A stretch of 5,078 bases of DNA from Clostridia bacterium (GTDB taxonomy: Bacteria; Bacillota; Clostridia; Oscillospirales; CAG-382): positions 1 to 5,078 of the forward strand of contig JAGBCG010000167.1 of the NCBI GenBank assembly GCA_017938055.1, written 5' to 3'. A program made the translations under genes and the position numbers. The notes beneath the pieces were generated by a model. It searched no databases, had not been told where the DNA came from, and was given only the letters and a program-made list of their open reading frames with translations. Positions 1 to 5,078 of the stretch are shown here, one piece after another (the stretch's first letter is position 1; each line of letters opens with the position of its first letter).

Positions 1-33
1 GCAGATGTTGAAAAAATTCTTCCCAAGTTCTAA
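1..33 (+). CDS. C-terminal end of a BMC hexameric shell protein (partial)
   Basis: Only the last ten codons and the TAA stop (31-33) are present; the gene begins before the window. The tail reads ADVEKILPKF. It closely matches the end of the next gene (TDVEKILPSLK), which follows the last strand and helix of a PduA-type BMC fold, so this is most likely a paralogous single-domain hexamer. The two genes are separated by 33 bases and are presumably co-transcribed. Identification rests on a ten-residue tail and on position only, so the subtype and any N-terminal extension cannot be judged. Confidence 0.75.
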   Translation, partial: ADVEKILPKF

Positions 34-66
34 TTGAACTTTAAGGACTGAACGGAGGAAAAAATC

Positions 67-480
67 ATGGCAGAAAGAAAAACTTCCGCCAAAAAAACCG
101 TCATTGCAAAGCCGGCACAAGAGGTTATCGAAAAGGTAGTAACTCCTGCGGCGACGGTTGAAGTAAAAACAAAAAATACTGAAGAAACGGAGAAAAACAT
201 TATGGTACAGCAGGCATTAGGTATGGTAGAAACCAGAGGTCTTGTAGCAGCTATTGAAGCAGCTGATGCAATGCTTAAGGCAGCTAACGTAGAACTCGTT
301 GGCACAGAGAAAATCGGTAGCGGACTCGTATCCGTTATGGTTAGAGGTGACGTTGGAGCAGTTAAGGCTGCAGTTGAAGCAGGTCTTGCAGCAGCTCAGA
401 AGCTCGGCGAAATCATTGCTACTCACGTTATTCCCAGACCTCATACTGACGTTGAGAAGATTCTTCCTTCCCTTAAATAA
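67..480 (+). CDS. BMC hexameric shell protein (PduA/PduJ-like) with N-terminal extension
   Basis: A 137-residue structural protein of the microcompartment shell. Residues ~46-137 form a complete single BMC domain of normal length (~90 aa): the VQQALGMVETRGLV opening, the central pore loop KIGSG (82-86), then VMVRGDVGAVKAAVEAG, and the HVIPRPH segment (120-126). The core is very close to PduA, whose hexamers tile the shell facets and whose GSG loop lines the metabolite pore. The first ~45 residues are extra: Lys/Thr/Ala/Glu-rich, probably disordered, with a short amphipathic stretch AQEVIEKVV (17-25). The ATG at 67 is preceded by GGAGG at 54-58, 8 bases away, so the long form is well supported. 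A second ATG at 202 (Met46), exactly where ordinary hexamers start, also has an upstream GGAGA. Core codons look optimised (AAG, CAG, GCA/GCT, GGT), in keeping with an abundant shell component. The family call is firm; the role of the extension is unknown. Confidence 0.93.
   Translation: MAERKTSAKKTVIAKPAQEVIEKVVTPAATVEVKTKNTEETEKNIMVQQALGMVETRGLVAAIEAADAMLKAANVELVGTEKIGSGLVSVMVRGDVGAVKAAVEAGLAAAQKLGEIIATHVIPRPHTDVEKILPSLK
189..204 (+). promoter_or_regulatory. possible internal ribosome binding site and start (Met46) of the hexamer gene
   Basis: GGAGA at 189-193 lies 8 bases before an in-frame ATG at 202-204. This ATG begins MVQQALGMVE, the usual N-terminus of PduA-type proteins, so use of it would yield a canonical ~92-residue hexamer from the same mRNA. 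A comparable two-start arrangement is established for PduB/PduB'. The motif sits in A/G-rich coding sequence and could be chance, so this is a candidate only. Confidence 0.4.
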
Positions 481-689
481 GCGGGTACGCCCCGCGGCGA
501 TTTTCGCAGGCAATCTCGGTGAATAACTGATTGCCGGTACACGTGAAGGTCGTTTTGAACACCATAAACGCAAATGTTCTAAACTACTTTGTGTTCGTTA
601 AGGTGCGTTGGTGCGGCTTTATTTGAAAGCACCGTACCGATACCAAACGGCAGCATCGGTACTGCGGAAATTCAGTGGAAAAATCAATA

Positions 690-735
690 TGCAAGGGACG
701 TTCAGGCGTCCCTTGCACGTCAAAATTTTGTTTTT
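690..735 (+). terminator. terminator-like hairpin between the hexamer and vertex genes
   Basis: A perfect 11-bp stem, TGCAAGGGACG (690-700) with CGTCCCTTGCA (707-717), closes a six-base loop TTCAGG. Thymine runs (726-729 and 731-735) follow, but only after an 8-base spacer, so it is not a textbook intrinsic terminator. Within an operon it could cause partial termination or protect the 3' end of the upstream shell mRNA, giving more hexamer than vertex protein. It could equally be the end of a separate structured RNA. The hairpin itself is certain; its function is inferred. Confidence 0.5.
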
Positions 736-795
736 ATACATGGATACAACGCATGGGAGAATGAGAGATTTGCGTCTGTGCATAAGAACGAAAAA

Positions 796-811
796 ACCTT
801 TAAGAAAGGTG
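796..811 (+). promoter_or_regulatory. ribosome binding site of the vertex gene, within a small hairpin
   Basis: AAAGGTG (805-811) is the Shine-Dalgarno sequence for the ATG at 818, with a 6-base spacer. Its AAAGGT is exactly complementary to ACCTTT at 796-801, separated by AAG, so the site can fold into a short 6-bp stem with a three-base loop. This would lower or modulate initiation. The stem is weak and AT-rich, so an effect on translation is only a possibility. Confidence 0.45.
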
Positions 812-817
812 ATTTAC

Positions 818-1096
818 ATGATTATCGGAAAAGTTACGGGAAGCATAGTTTCCACACGTAAGAATGAAAATTTGGTGGGGCATAAGCTTCTTATAGTTAA
901 GCCTGTGTCGTGCATGAAAAGTGCATCTGAGACAGAAGCTTTTGTGGCAATAGATAATGTTGGAGCAGGTGTTGGCGAAATTGTGCTTGTAGCCAAAGGA
1001 AGTGCCGCACGTATCGGTTGCGGATGCGAAACTGCCCCTGTTGATGCAGCTATCGTCGGTATAGTTGACGACGGAAGCGGACTGGAGTGTGAATAA
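818..1096 (+). CDS. eutN: EutN/CcmL/PduN-family BMC vertex (pentamer) protein
   Basis: A 92-residue protein of the family whose pentamers cap the twelve vertices of the microcompartment shell. It shows the family's opening MIIGKVTGSIVSTRKNENL, the GHKLLIVKPV strand (21-30), the AIDNVGAGVGEIVLVAKGSAAR segment (45-66), and the closing VDAAIVGIVDD (75-85). The length is normal. The ATG at 818 is chosen because homologues begin at this M-x-x-G-x-V motif and because AAAGGTG lies 6 bases upstream. Farther in-frame starts at 740 and 761 have no usable ribosome binding site and would add residues foreign to the family. The stop is followed after 2 bases by the pduS start, so the two are translationally close. 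PduN would be an equally fair name. Confidence 0.93.
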   Translation: MIIGKVTGSIVSTRKNENLVGHKLLIVKPVSCMKSASETEAFVAIDNVGAGVGEIVLVAKGSAARIGCGCETAPVDAAIVGIVDDGSGLECE

Positions 1097-1098
1097 TA

Positions 1099-2427
1099 GT
1101 GGATATAAAGGCACTTGGCGACATTTTAAGACAGGCGGGTGTTGTGGGAGCAGGCGGAGCAGGCTTCCCATCATATGCAAAGCTTAACAGTGCCGCAGAT
1201 ACTGTTATACTCAACTGTGCCGAATGTGAGCCTTTGTTAAAGCTTCACAGACAGGTGCTTGAGTATCACGCTGAGGAAATTGTTTTTGCTCTTGACGAAG
1301 TTGCAAAAGCAATGGGTGCAGAAAATGTAATTATAGCAATTAAACCTCATTACAAGCAAGCGATAAAGGCGGCAAAAGCTGCTATGGAGGGCAAAAAAGG
1401 CTTCTCTATAGGACTTTTACCTGAGATTTATCCGGCAGGCGATGAGGTTATAACAATTTATGAAACAACAGGCAGAGTAGTTCCTGCAGGACAGCTGCCT
1501 ATAAGTGTGGGATGCGTTGTTTATAACGTAGAAACCATGCTCAATGCGGCAAACGCCATAAGAGAAGCTAAGGGCGTAACATTCAAGTATGTTACGATTG
1601 CCGGTGAGGTCAAGAACCCTTGCACTCTCAAGGTGCCGCTTGGTATGACGTACGGAGAGCTTGTGGAGCTTGCGGGAGGTGCAACAATAGAAAACCCCGT
1701 AATTTTTGCAGGCGGTCCTATGACGGGCTTTATTTCATCAAAAAATGATGTTGTTACAAAAACAAGCAATGCAATACTTGTTTTGCCCGAAAGCCAGTAC
1801 ATAATTCAAAAGAGAATGAGTCCTGTTACTATCGACCTCAAGCGTGCTATGAGTGCATGCTGCAACTGTATGATGTGTACCGATTTATGCTCAAGAAATC
1901 TTTTGGGACATCCAATAGACCCGGCAAAGTTCATGAGAAACATTACAGGCGGAGTAACTAAGGATACAGAGCCTTATATAAATTCGTTCTTCTGTTCTTC
2001 ATGCGGACTTTGCGAGCTGTATTCCTGCTTCCAGAACTTAAATCCCAGAACGCTGCTTGCACAAACCAAGGATGGTCTGAGAAAAGCGGGCATTACTCCT
2101 CCAAAGGATATCGAAACTGCTCAGGTGCATAAGCACAGAGAATTCAGAACAGTTCCCATTTCTAAGCTTGTTTCAAGACTGGGACTTAAAAAATATGACG
2201 TAGAATGTCCTATTGACGATAGTCTTGTAAAGGCTGACAAGGTTAAAATAATGCTTTCTCAGAGCATTGGAGCACCGAGCGTTGCCTGTGTTAAAAAGGG
2301 CGATGCGGTAAAGGTTGGCGATGTTGTGGGAGAAGCTCCTGAAAAGTTGGGTACAGCAGTACATGCTTCTATTGACGGAGTTGTAATGGAAGTAAGTGAC
2401 AAATATGTTATTATTGCGGCAAAGTGA
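1099..2427 (+). CDS. pduS: PduS-like RnfC-related flavin/iron-sulfur protein
   Basis: A 442-residue homologue of PduS, the microcompartment-associated flavoprotein known as a cobalamin reductase in B12-dependent Pdu systems and presumed to move electrons in other BMC types. The N-terminal RnfC/NuoF-like nucleotide- and FMN-binding region has VVGAGGAGFPSYAKL (15-29), NCAECEPLLK (39-48) and the YPAGDE motif (111-116). A SLBB-like region follows (~165-230). Then come two [4Fe-4S] motifs: C254-x2-C257-x2-C260-x3-C264, and C299-x2-C302-x2-C305-x4-C310. The C-terminus (~385-435) is a barrel-sandwich segment ending in HASIDGVVMEV. The usual proline after the last cysteine of each cluster motif is Ser265 and Phe311 here. 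The start is GTG at 1099, 2 bases after the eutN stop, with GGAGTG at 1084-1089. No membrane segment is seen. The gene next door encodes PduT, the shell protein PduS is thought to work with. If no B12 enzyme is encoded nearby, NADH/ferredoxin-type redox balancing is the likelier role. Confidence 0.93.
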   Translation: MDIKALGDILRQAGVVGAGGAGFPSYAKLNSAADTVILNCAECEPLLKLHRQVLEYHAEEIVFALDEVAKAMGAENVIIAIKPHYKQAIKAAKAAMEGKKGFSIGLLPEIYPAGDEVITIYETTGRVVPAGQLPISVGCVVYNVETMLNAANAIREAKGVTFKYVTIAGEVKNPCTLKVPLGMTYGELVELAGGATIENPVIFAGGPMTGFISSKNDVVTKTSNAILVLPESQYIIQKRMSPVTIDLKRAMSACCNCMMCTDLCSRNLLGHPIDPAKFMRNITGGVTKDTEPYINSFFCSSCGLCELYSCFQNLNPRTLLAQTKDGLRKAGITPPKDIETAQVHKHREFRTVPISKLVSRLGLKKYDVECPIDDSLVKADKVKIMLSQSIGAPSVACVKKGDAVKVGDVVGEAPEKLGTAVHASIDGVVMEVSDKYVIIAAK

Positions 2428-2440
2428 GAGGTGATTACAG

Positions 2441-2989
2441 ATGAGCAAAGCAATAGGTATGGTGGAATACAAAACTGTTTCCACAGGTATGACAGCGGCA
2501 GACAATATGGTAAAGACAAGCAATGTTGAAATATTACAGGCTTCAACCGTTTGTCCCGGTAAGTACATAGTTATTATAACAGGCGAACTCAGTGCTGTAA
2601 GAAGCTCTGTTGATGCCGCTATGAAGAATTATCCCGATGCACTCTCCGATTCTTTTGTACTTGGTAATCCTCACGAGGACATTTTCAAGGCAATCTACGG
2701 CGGAGCTAACATTGAAAATGTAAAAGCATTGGGTGTGCTGGAAACATTTACAGCTCCCTCGATAATAGTAGCTGCGGATACTGCAGCAAAGGCATCTGAG
2801 GTAAAGCTGATTGAATTGAGAATTGCAAGAGGTATGTGTGGTAAATCTTATATGCTTCTTACAGGAACGGTGGCATCTGTTTCAGCTGCAATAGAAGCGG
2901 CAAAGACAGTTGTGGGTGAAAACGGAATGTTGCTTGACAGCTCGGTTATTCCAAATCCTGACCCATCAATCTGGGATAGTATTCTCTGA
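2441..2989 (+). CDS. pduT: PduT-like tandem-domain BMC shell protein with Fe-S pore cysteine
   Basis: A 182-residue shell protein with two BMC domains (about 1-90 and 93-182), which assembles as a trimer mimicking a hexamer. Domain 1 starts MSKAIGMVEYKTVSTGM and carries VCPGKY with the cysteine at residue 38, the same position as the PduT cysteine from which three subunits hold a [4Fe-4S] cluster in the central pore. Domain 2 starts NVKALGVLETFTAPS (93-107) and contains RGMCGKSYMLLTG (129-141) and the SVIPNPDPSIW ending. Length and architecture match PduT throughout. The ATG at 2441 is preceded by AGGTGA at 2429-2434, 6 bases away, and lies 13 bases after the pduS stop. Position directly behind pduS supports a joint role in passing electrons across the shell. 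PduT is reported to bind PduS in the Pdu system; that they interact here is inferred. Confidence 0.95.
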   Translation: MSKAIGMVEYKTVSTGMTAADNMVKTSNVEILQASTVCPGKYIVIITGELSAVRSSVDAAMKNYPDALSDSFVLGNPHEDIFKAIYGGANIENVKALGVLETFTAPSIIVAADTAAKASEVKLIELRIARGMCGKSYMLLTGTVASVSAAIEAAKTVVGENGMLLDSSVIPNPDPSIWDSIL

Positions 2990-3023
2990 TCAATATAAAA
3001 AATAAAATAGGCTATACAGTAAG

Positions 3024-3042
3024 CCAAAAAACATTTTGGAGG
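3024..3042 (+). promoter_or_regulatory. dyad overlapping the ribosome binding site of the DeoR gene
   Basis: CCAAAA (3024-3029) and TTTTGG (3034-3039) form a perfect 6-bp inverted repeat around AACA. Its right end overlaps the GGAGG Shine-Dalgarno (3038-3042) of the start at 3048. It may be an autoregulatory operator or an RNA hairpin that partly hides the ribosome binding site. The 58-base gap holding it (2990-3047) is AT-rich and has only weak promoter-like matches, such as TATACA at 3013-3018 without a good -35. The dyad is certain; its function is not established. Confidence 0.35.
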
Positions 3043-3047
3043 TAGTT

Positions 3048-3806
3048 ATGCTGCCGATAGAGAGAAAAAATGCCATTCTTGCAAGGCTTGTGGCTGAAGG
3101 AAAGGTTGTTGTCAGCGATCTTGCTAAGGAATACGGTGTAACTGAAGAAACAATACGCCGTGACCTTGATAAGCTCGAAAAGGAAGGGCTTGCGAAGAAG
3201 ACCTACGGCGGTGCTGTAAAAAAGGACAATCTCAACGTCGAGCTTCCCATTAATGTCAGAAAGCAGACTAATGTTGAAGGGAAAAAGTATATTTCCGACA
3301 TTATCGGTCAGATGATAAGTGACGGAGATTACATATTGCTTGATTCAAGCACAACTGCCCTTTTTACTGTTAAAAGTATAGCTGACAGACATAATATAAC
3401 TTTACTTACAAACTCAATAGAGGTGCTTTTGGAGCTTCCTCAAAACAATGACTGGCGTGTAATTTGCACAGGAGGAGAGTTTATGCAGTATAATCTTTCC
3501 TTTGCAGGCAGACAGGTGGAGTCCATAATTGATGAATACCATGTTGATTTATGTGTAATTTCATGTAAGGGTCTTGATATGGAAAAGGGAATCACTGATA
3601 CACGTGATTTTAACGCAACAATCAAAAAGTCCTTTATGCGTTCGGCAAAAAAGGTAATACTTGCGGTGGACAACACAAAGTTTGATAAAACCAGCTTTGT
3701 CCGCTTTGCGAATATTGGAGAAATAGACGCGGTAATTACCGACAAAGAGCCGAGTAATGAATGGAAAAATTACTTTTCATCAAACAATGTAGAGCTTTAC
3801 TATTGA
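3048..3806 (+). CDS. DeoR-family transcriptional regulator
   Basis: A 252-residue regulator of normal length for the DeoR/GlpR family. The N-terminal winged helix-turn-helix spans about residues 1-57, with VVVSDLAKEYGVTEETIRRDL (20-40) followed by the family signature region DKLEKEGLAKKTYGGAV (41-57). The C-terminal sugar-phosphate sensor has the phosphate-loop-like DSSTT (99-103), LTNS (120-123), TGGEF (141-145), CKGLD (173-177) and VDNTKF (207-212). The ATG at 3048 is preferred: GGAGG at 3038-3042 lies 5 bases upstream, whereas an in-frame TTG at 3036 would place that ribosome binding site inside the gene. It is probably the local regulator of the compartment operon and, by family habit, a repressor released by a phosphorylated sugar intermediate such as fuculose- or rhamnulose-1-phosphate. 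The ligand is an inference from context. It is followed 25 bases later by pduQ. Confidence 0.92.
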   Translation: MLPIERKNAILARLVAEGKVVVSDLAKEYGVTEETIRRDLDKLEKEGLAKKTYGGAVKKDNLNVELPINVRKQTNVEGKKYISDIIGQMISDGDYILLDSSTTALFTVKSIADRHNITLLTNSIEVLLELPQNNDWRVICTGGEFMQYNLSFAGRQVESIIDEYHVDLCVISCKGLDMEKGITDTRDFNATIKKSFMRSAKKVILAVDNTKFDKTSFVRFANIGEIDAVITDKEPSNEWKNYFSSNNVELYY

Positions 3807-3831
3807 GTTTTCTTACAGAACAGGTGAAAAA

Positions 3832-4974
3832 ATGCAAAGATTTAAACTAAAAACAGATATAATTTTTGGACAGAATGCACTTGATGTGCTAAAAACACTG
3901 TCTGCCAGAAGCTGTGTTGTGTTTACAGATGCTTTTCTCACAGCGAACGGCACTGCAGACAGAATTGCATCATTGCTTGTAGGCTGCGAAAAGGTAAGTG
4001 TATATTCTGAGGTCAAGCCTGACCCGCCTATTGAGCTTGTGGCAAGCGGAATGAAGTTTTTGCTTGAAAAGGAAGCTGACCTTGTGGTAGCACTTGGCGG
4101 CGGTTCTGCAATAGATGCGGCAAAAAGCACAGTTTATGTTGCCCGAAAACACACAGGCAAGAATATTCGTCTTATAGCTATTCCCACCACAAGCGGAACG
4201 GGAAGTGAGGTTACTCAGTTTGCGGTAATTTCCGATATTCAGGCAGAAAAGAAAATTCCACTTATAGATGAAACACTTCTTCCTGAAATGGCAATACTTT
4301 CCTGTGAGCTTACTGCAAGTGTGCCTCCTGCTGTTACGGCAGACACAGGCTTTGATGTACTTACACATGCACTTGAAGCATATATTTCCACAAATTCCAA
4401 TGAAATTTCGGACGCACTTGCCGAAAAAGCAGTTGAATTGTTCGCCGATTACATTGTTCCTGCCTATAAGAATGGAAATGACCTTATCGCAAGGGAAAAA
4501 ATGCATACGGCATCCTGTCTTGCAGGCATTGCTTTTAATGAGGCGGGACTTGGAATTAATCACAGTATTGCACATGCCTTAGGAGCGAATTTCCATATAC
4601 CTCATGGCAGAGCAAATGCAATGCTGCTTCCCCATGTTTTGAGATACAACACCGAGCTTGACATTAAGTTTTGTGTAAAGAATGCAAATCCAACCGCCGA
4701 CAAGCTTGAAAGTCTTGCAAGACGACTGGGTTACCCTGCAAACAGCTCGGATATAGGCGTAAGAAACATGATTGTAAAAATCAAGGAATATCAGCGTTGG
4801 CTCAATATTCCAACAACACTTGGAGAAGCAGGTGTTAAAAAGCAGGACTATCTTGAATCAAAGCAGCACATCATCCAAAGTGCTCTTGCTGATGCTTGTA
4901 CGGCAACGAATCCAAGAAAAGTTGATGCGGCAGGTATTGCTGAAATTCTTGATAAAATTGATATATTCATATGA
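3832..4974 (+). CDS. pduQ: PduQ-type iron-dependent alcohol dehydrogenase
   Basis: A 380-residue group III (Fe-ADH) enzyme, expected to reduce the pathway aldehyde (propionaldehyde if the substrate is propanediol) to an alcohol with NADH, regenerating NAD+ inside the compartment. The N-terminal Rossmann-like domain has the nucleotide-binding GGGSAIDAAK (89-98) and IPTTSGTGSEVT (117-128). The all-helical metal domain has D175 and H179 (GFDVLTHALEAY), H244 (GINHSIAH) and H258 (HIPHG). These four are the ligand positions of FucO-type enzymes, so the site is intact. The beginning (MQRFKLKTDIIFGQ) and the ending (ALADACTATNPR, 351-362) resemble PduQ more than FucO. No extra N-terminal targeting peptide is visible. 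AGGTGA at 3822-3827 precedes the ATG by 4 bases. It is the last gene of the operon. A lactaldehyde reductase or ethanol dehydrogenase role remains possible. Confidence 0.92.
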   Translation: MQRFKLKTDIIFGQNALDVLKTLSARSCVVFTDAFLTANGTADRIASLLVGCEKVSVYSEVKPDPPIELVASGMKFLLEKEADLVVALGGGSAIDAAKSTVYVARKHTGKNIRLIAIPTTSGTGSEVTQFAVISDIQAEKKIPLIDETLLPEMAILSCELTASVPPAVTADTGFDVLTHALEAYISTNSNEISDALAEKAVELFADYIVPAYKNGNDLIAREKMHTASCLAGIAFNEAGLGINHSIAHALGANFHIPHGRANAMLLPHVLRYNTELDIKFCVKNANPTADKLESLARRLGYPANSSDIGVRNMIVKIKEYQRWLNIPTTLGEAGVKKQDYLESKQHIIQSALADACTATNPRKVDAAGIAEILDKIDIFI

Positions 4975-4977
4975 TGA

Positions 4978-5010
4978 AAAGGACACGGCAAAAACCGTGT
5001 CCTTTGTGTT
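4978..5010 (+). terminator. intrinsic terminator of the BMC operon
   Basis: A perfect 11-bp stem, AAAGGACACGG (4978-4988) with CCGTGTCCTTT (4995-5005), closes a six-base loop. It begins 3 bases after the pduQ stop and is followed by T-rich sequence (TTTGTGTT). On the minus strand the same stem is followed by TTTT, so it could end transcription from both directions. Confidence 0.88.
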
Positions 5011-5025
5011 GATTAAATTCTGTAT

Positions 5026-5076
5026 CTAAAGCTTTTTGCAGTCGTTACAGTTTGGGTAATTTATCGGCAGCAATAA
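5026..5076 (-). other. possible 3' end of a converging gene (partial, uncertain)
   Basis: Read on the minus strand, this edge holds 16 sense codons ending in PNCNDCKKL and a TAG at 5028-5026, a plausible protein tail just before the possibly bidirectional terminator. Another minus frame ends at a TAA (5047-5045) after FIAADKLPKL and is almost as plausible. The open stretches are too short to prove coding, and no family can be named. Confidence 0.2.
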
Positions 5077-5078
5077 AA

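Larger units (their letters stand above)
481..817 (+). other. 337-base gap rich in inverted repeats, no convincing gene
   Basis: This stretch separates the extended hexamer gene from the vertex gene in an otherwise tightly packed operon. No reading frame has a supported start or a recognisable product. It holds a succession of dyads: 481-485/491-495 (GCGGG/CCCGC), 497-500/504-507 (GCGA/TCGC), 509-515/529-535 (GGCAATC/GATTGCC), 557-561/575-579 (GAACA/TGTTC), 616-620/626-630 (GCTTT/AAAGC, extendable by GGT/ACC at 610-612/631-633), 634-641/655-662 (GTACCGAT/ATCGGTAC), 690-700/707-717 (11 bp) and 796-801/805-810. This is too dense to dismiss readily, and suggests a structured leader or processing region, or a decayed repeat element. 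From ~736 to 795 I see nothing beyond A/G-rich leader sequence. Confidence 0.65.

Noticed and set aside
713..740. Promoter-like pair TTGCAC and TATACA with 16-base spacing before the vertex gene
   Set aside because: The -35 matches consensus at only three of six bases and overlaps the arm of the 11-bp hairpin. Too weak to call.
740..817. Upstream in-frame starts (ATG at 740 and 761) for the vertex protein
   Set aside because: Neither has a usable Shine-Dalgarno at proper spacing, and the added Arg/Lys-rich residues do not belong to the EutN family.
481..817. Cobalamin riboswitch or ANTAR-type (EutV) antiterminator hairpins
   Set aside because: No B12-box sequence is seen, and the six-base hairpin loop TTCAGG lacks the A1/G4 pattern of ANTAR target loops.
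589..861. 90-codon open frame through the hairpin region, and an overlapping one from 608
   Set aside because: No ribosome binding site, no recognisable product, and the frames run through strong inverted repeats. The frame from 608 is just the vertex gene extended upstream; its real start is the ATG at 818.
3036..3047. TTG start giving the DeoR protein four extra residues (MEVV)
   Set aside because: The TTG overlaps the GGAGG that serves the ATG at 3048, so nothing would be left upstream to initiate it.
3970..4575. Long minus-strand open frame (201 codons) opposite pduQ
   Set aside because: Cys/Lys/Asn-rich translation with no family features, lying wholly antisense to a clear enzyme gene: a shadow frame.

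Overview
The window is a run of bacterial microcompartment (BMC) genes, all on the + strand, from an anaerobic, moderately AT-rich Bacillota/Clostridia-type genome. The host is inferred from strong AGGTG/GGAGG ribosome binding sites, mixed AT-rich codon use and iron-sulfur/BMC gene content. I cannot name the species.

Layout: the last codons of one hexameric shell protein (1-33); a second hexameric shell protein with an unusual ~45-residue N-terminal extension (67-480); a 337-base gap (481-817) dense in inverted repeats; an EutN/CcmL/PduN pentameric vertex protein (818-1096); a PduS-type flavin/iron-sulfur protein (1099-2427); a PduT-type tandem-domain shell protein with the cluster-binding pore cysteine (2441-2989); a DeoR-family regulator (3048-3806); a PduQ-type iron-dependent alcohol dehydrogenase (3832-4974); and a strong intrinsic terminator (4978-5010) that closes the operon and may also serve a converging gene at the right edge.

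How the parts fit: the hexamers, PduT and the vertex protein build the shell. PduS and PduT form a plausible electron path through the shell. PduQ reduces the aldehyde made inside and regenerates NAD+ for an aldehyde dehydrogenase that must lie outside the window. The signature enzyme is not visible, so the substrate is an inference. DeoR regulators generally sense sugar phosphates, and PduS + PduT + PduQ are typical of aldehyde pathways from 1,2-propanediol. A fucose/rhamnose-to-propanediol compartment, of the glycyl-radical type with a sugar-phosphate aldolase, is therefore the best guess. A B12-dependent Pdu locus or another aldehyde-generating BMC is not excluded.

The main unexplained elements are the hairpin chain in 481-717, the possible dual start of the extended hexamer gene, and dyads that overlap the ribosome binding sites of the vertex protein and the regulator.
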